Source: an uncultured Eubacterium sp. (GTDB lineage Bacteria; Bacillota; Clostridia; Lachnospirales; CAG-274). From it: a stretch of 7,918 bases of DNA. Below are positions 5,448-7,918 of this stretch, piece by piece. The DNA is taken from assembly GCA_900543365.1 (NCBI GenBank), contig UQRG01000063.1, positions 1 through 7,918 of the forward strand, written 5' to 3'. How positions within the stretch are numbered: the first letter of the stretch is position 1; each line of letters starts with the position of its first letter. A program made the position numbers and the translations under genes. The notes beneath the pieces are model-generated. The model ran no database searches and was not told the DNA's origin. It saw only the letters and a program-made list of their open reading frames with translations.

Positions 5448-6134
5448 TTATTTAATTCTCTTATCAGTTACCCTTGTAGCTCTAAGTCCAATTTCTTGGA
5501 AAAGCTGAACTATAATAACAAGGAAAATAACTGTAACAAGCATAACTCCTGTATTGTATCTATAATAGCCATAGTTAATAGCAATAGCACCTAAGCCACC
5601 TCCACCAACAAAGCCTGCCATAGCTGAATAACCAAGTATTGTAGTTATAGCAATAGCACTACCAACTATAAGTGATGGCTTAGCCTCTGGTACAAGAACC
5701 TTTGTAATTATTTTAAATGTAGATGTACCCATTGATTCAGCCGCTTCAATTTTACCTGCATCAACTTCTTTAATAGACGATTCGACCATTCTTGCTACAA
5801 AAGGAAAAGCTGAAACCACAAGAGGCACAATAGTTGCTGTTGAACCAATTTTTCTACCAACTACAAACTCTGTAAAAGGCATAATAGCAACTAATAAAAT
5901 AATAAATGGCACTGAACGAAGCACATTAACAATAAAACCAACTATAGAATTAACCCATTTACAAGAACATATACCCTCTTTATCAGTTACACAAAGAAGT
6001 ATGCCTATAGGTAAACCTATAATATAAGAAATAACAGTTGAAACTAAAACCATATAAAGAGTTTCGCCAATACCTTTGCCAATTTCCCCAGAATACTTTG
6101 TAAGCTCGTTAGCTAACAAACATAAATTATACAT
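5448..6134 (-). CDS. metP: Methionine ABC transporter permease MetP (MetI)
   Basis: This 228-residue inner-membrane protein forms the methionine translocation path as a homodimer. Hydrophobic segments lie at about residues 25-49, 62-87, 99-116, 154-175 and 196-212, matching the five-helix MetI type. The cytoplasmic EAA loop, where the ATPase docks, is visible as Glu130-Ala131-Ala132 with Gly136 and the following 'ITKVLVPEA'. 'VNVLRSVPFIILL' and the Gly-rich 'GGGGLGAIAINYGYYRY' segment are typical MetI sequence. The start ATG overlaps the metN stop by one base (TAATG), and GAGGAGG inside the metN 3' end, 10 bases upstream, supplies the SD. The two genes are therefore probably translationally coupled. 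Confidence 0.95.
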   Translation of the reverse strand: MYNLCLLANELTKYSGEIGKGIGETLYMVLVSTVISYIIGLPIGILLCVTDKEGICSCKWVNSIVGFIVNVLRSVPFIILLVAIMPFTEFVVGRKIGSTATIVPLVVSAFPFVARMVESSIKEVDAGKIEAAESMGTSTFKIITKVLVPEAKPSLIVGSAIAITTILGYSAMAGFVGGGGLGAIAINYGYYRYNTGVMLVTVIFLVIIVQLFQEIGLRATRVTDKRIK

Positions 6135-7135
6135 TATTTATCAGCCTCCTCATATCTTATGTTATTTTTATCTAAATAAGCCCTTATCTTATTATCTGTT
6201 TCTTCCTGACCTGTTTTTTCAATTACCATTTCACCAACTGCATTATCCTTAAGCATCTCAATAGAGTCTGCATAAATAAGGTTAATTGGATAATTACACT
6301 GAAGTACAAGTTCTGAAAGTATAGGTCTGTGTGTAGTATGACCATCAAATATAATTCTGAAATAACTTCCTGATTTAAGTGTTCTAACAATGCTTTCCTT
6401 TGGTATAATAAGCTGTTTAGCCATATCCGACTTAGGACTTGCAAATATTTCTTTTACTTCACCACACTCTACAATTTTACTTTTGTCAATTACCGCAACC
6501 TTGTTACATATTTTTTCAATTACACTCATTTCGTGTGTAATAATAATAACTGTAACATTCATTGTTCTGTTAATTTCCTTTAAAAGGTCAAGTATTGATT
6601 GAGTAGTTGTTGGGTCAAGAGCTGATGTTGCCTCATCACAAAGAAGTATTTTAGGCTCTGTTGCCAAAGCCCTTGCAATAGCTACTCTTTGTTTTTGACC
6701 TCCGGAAAGCTGACTGGGATATGAATTTTCTCTATCAGCTAGTCCAACTATTTTAAGAAGTTCTCTAGCCCTTTCCTCTGCTTTTACCTTTGGTACACCA
6801 GCAATCTCAAGGGGATAACAAACATTTTTAAGAGAGTTTCTCTGCTCAAACAAGTTAAAGTTTTGAAAAATCATTCCAATAGACTGTCTTGCCTTTAAAA
6901 GTTCTTTTTTATTAAGACTTCCTAAAGCCTTTCCTTCAAAATACACATCACCTTTAGTCGGCTTTTCTAAATAGTTGATACATCTTACAAGAGTTGATTT
7001 TCCGGCACCACTTAAACCAATAATGCCAAAAATATCACCTTGTTCAATACTTAAGTTAATATCTTTAAGTGCTTGTATATCACCATTTTTAGTATGAAAA
7101 GTCTTGTAAAGATTTTCAATTCTTACAATAGACAT
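6134..7135 (-). CDS. metN: Methionine ABC transporter ATP-binding protein MetN
   Basis: This 333-residue ATPase powers methionine import. The motifs are complete: Walker A GLSGAGKS (40-47), Q-loop Gln91, signature LSGGQ (143-147), Walker B ILLCDE (163-168), D-loop SALD (171-174) and H-loop His201. After about residue 250 there is a C-terminal NIL domain ('SYFRIIFDG' to the end), which in the E. coli transporter binds methionine and inhibits uptake when the cell is replete. It is first in metNPQ. The ATG is preceded by AAAGGAAG with suitable spacing, and the promoter at 7177-7205 gives a leader of about 35 bases. Nothing key is missing. Confidence 0.96.
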   Translation of the reverse strand: MSIVRIENLYKTFHTKNGDIQALKDINLSIEQGDIFGIIGLSGAGKSTLVRCINYLEKPTKGDVYFEGKALGSLNKKELLKARQSIGMIFQNFNLFEQRNSLKNVCYPLEIAGVPKVKAEERARELLKIVGLADRENSYPSQLSGGQKQRVAIARALATEPKILLCDEATSALDPTTTQSILDLLKEINRTMNVTVIIITHEMSVIEKICNKVAVIDKSKIVECGEVKEIFASPKSDMAKQLIIPKESIVRTLKSGSYFRIIFDGHTTHRPILSELVLQCNYPINLIYADSIEMLKDNAVGEMVIEKTGQEETDNKIRAYLDKNNIRYEEADK

Positions 7136-7176
7136 TAAATCTTCCTTTCAATTATAATTCATATTAAATTACTATG

Positions 7177-7205
7177 ATTATTACATAATTAACTTATTTT
7201 GTCAA
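7177..7205 (-). promoter_or_regulatory. Promoter of the metNPQ operon
   Basis: On the minus strand a perfect TTGACA (7205-7200), 17 bases, then AATAAT (7182-7177) with a preceding TGT that makes an extended -10. The predicted start is near 7170. The roughly 35-base leader has no space for an S-box, SAM-II or T-box element. Confidence 0.82.
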
Positions 7206-7236
7206 TAGAATTTCTGCATTTTTTATTTTAACACAT

Positions 7237-7273
7237 AAAAGCCCCTTGTTCAAGTCTTATGCTTAACAAGGGG
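7237..7273 (-). terminator. Terminator of the upstream repeat-protein gene
   Basis: CCCCTTGTT (7242-7250) and AACAAGGGG (7265-7273) form a perfect 9-bp stem, with three further inner pairs past a bulged C. On the minus strand it is followed by CTTTTA. It lies 90 bases beyond the stop of the 7363 gene and just before the metN promoter, so it insulates the two. The T run is short. Confidence 0.75.
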
Positions 7274-7362
7274 TCCCATTTATATATTTATTATGAATAG
7301 TTGATGTATTTGTAATTTGTTTTATTTATATACTTATACTTTTATAACTATTAATTTTATTT

Positions 7363-7918
7363 TTACTTTTTAATTGTTATAGATTGAACAGTTGTTCCGT
7401 CTTCACCATACTGAATATCTAATATTGTTCCCTCTTTAACATCAGTCAAAGATGCTGACACTTTTTCACCTCCCTTTTCACCTTCACAATAAAGTTTAGA
7501 TATATCAATAGTTAATGTTTTAGTTTCAGTACCAAATGTCATTTCAGGCTTTTCAATATTTTTATGCTGACCTTGAACATTAGTTGTTAATTCTGTTGCA
7601 GTTGTTCCTTCTCCACCACCCTCTGGCTTTTCTGGTGGTTCTGCCATTGTTTCTCCTTCTCCACTACCCTCTAGCTTTTCTGGTGGTTTTGCCATTGTTT
7701 CTCCTTCTCCACTACCCTCTGGCTTTTCTGGTGGTTCACCATTATTGTTCGGCTCTTTGTTACCTTTTTCCATTTCTGCAGTTACAAATGTGATTGAATT
7801 GCCATTTACTTCAGTTACTTTTGCAATTGTTCCTTTATTAACTTGATTCATATCAGTTTTTTTCTGACTTTCTTGATTTGTTGTAGCAGTTGTTTCTGTA
7901 TCAGCACTTACTGCACTA
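7363..7918 (-). CDS. Secreted or surface protein with Pro-Glu-Gly repeats, 5' end outside window
   Basis: The 184 residues seen are the C-terminal part of a protein I do not recognise by name. The frame stays open to the window edge, and the internal ATG at 7851 has no SD, so the true start is upstream. The first residues 'SAVSADTETTATT' look like a signal peptidase site (AVSA before D) followed by a Ser/Thr-rich linker, which suggests export. Next come a beta-like segment ('GTIAKVTEVNGNSITFVTAE'), then three 16-residue repeats of the type PPEKPEGSGEGETMAK, then a beta-rich end ('TLTIDISKLYC' and 'VKEGTILDIQYGEDGTTVQSITI'). The flanking halves resemble DUF5666-like or OB-like beta domains split by a disordered acidic insert; this is inference. 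No wall anchor or C-terminal membrane segment is present. Its terminator is at 7237-7273. Confidence 0.75.
   Translation of the reverse strand, partial: SAVSADTETTATTNQESQKKTDMNQVNKGTIAKVTEVNGNSITFVTAEMEKGNKEPNNNGEPPEKPEGSGEGETMAKPPEKLEGSGEGETMAEPPEKPEGGGEGTTATELTTNVQGQHKNIEKPEMTFGTETKTLTIDISKLYCEGEKGGEKVSASLTDVKEGTILDIQYGEDGTTVQSITIKK
7591..7734 (-). repeat. Three in-frame 48-bp tandem repeats
   Basis: The units are 7687-7734, 7639-7686 and 7591-7638, each encoding 16 residues starting PPEK. The first two coding units are identical at 46 of 48 bases; the third matches the second at 39 of 48. The encoded insert is Pro/Glu/Gly-rich and probably unstructured. The unit length keeps frame, so changes in copy number would be tolerated. 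Confidence 0.92.

Noticed and set aside
6223..6602. Short open frames on both strands inside metN
   Set aside because: Both overlap the fully conserved metN coding sequence and show no independent start signals or family pattern.
7237..7300. Riboswitch or attenuator controlling metN
   Set aside because: The hairpin lies upstream of a good metN promoter, and the conserved S-box or T-box sequences are not visible; it reads best as the terminator of the preceding gene.
7591..7734. CRISPR-like array of regular repeats
   Set aside because: The units are contiguous 48-bp tandem repeats in frame within a gene, with no unique spacers and no cas genes.
7584..7793. Plus-strand Leu/Pro-rich repetitive frame resembling a membrane peptide
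   Set aside because: It is the antisense reading of the PPEK repeats; the hydrophobic look comes from complementing Glu/Lys/Pro codons.
7849..7851. ATG at 7851 as the start of the repeat protein
   Set aside because: No SD precedes it, and the same frame continues to the window edge with a signal-peptidase-like site and Ser/Thr linker.

Overview
The window looks like chromosomal DNA from a low-GC anaerobic Firmicute, most likely a gut-associated Clostridia member. The evidence is AT-rich DNA with A/T-ending codons, strong AGGAG-type ribosome binding sites, TTGACA/TATAAT promoters, a copper-amine-oxidase-N-type secreted protein, and a choloylglycine (bile salt) hydrolase closely resembling the Clostridium perfringens enzyme as I remember it. 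The species cannot be named from sequence alone.

Layout. Positions 1-827 (minus) hold the N-terminal 275 codons of a secreted D-Ala-D-Ala carboxypeptidase that starts at TTG. Diverging from it is a secreted 218-residue protein (950-1606, plus) with its own promoter and terminator. Next comes an HD-domain phosphohydrolase (1724-2392, plus) with a terminator. Two divergent tRNA genes follow, Leu(CAA) on minus and Arg(CCU) on plus, each with a near-consensus promoter. The bile salt hydrolase (2822-3796, minus) converges on the tRNA-Arg gene. A GNAT acetyltransferase (3979-4482, plus) diverges from the hydrolase and ends at a strong bidirectional terminator. That terminator is shared with a complete methionine ABC transporter operon, metN-metP-metQ (7135 to 4572, minus). 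The last gene (7363-7918, minus) is the C-terminal part of a secreted or surface repeat protein whose start lies beyond the window.

How the genes relate. Only metNPQ is a clear multi-gene operon: metN and metP overlap at TAATG, metQ follows after 45 bases, and the leader is short with no SAM riboswitch or T-box. The other genes look like single transcription units bounded by hairpin terminators. The carboxypeptidase acts in cell-wall maturation, the hydrolase in deconjugating host bile salts, and the transporter in methionine uptake. I see no CRISPR array, transposase, phage gene, defence system or integration boundary. This is mostly an ordinary core-genome stretch with a few regulatory and repeat features worth checking.
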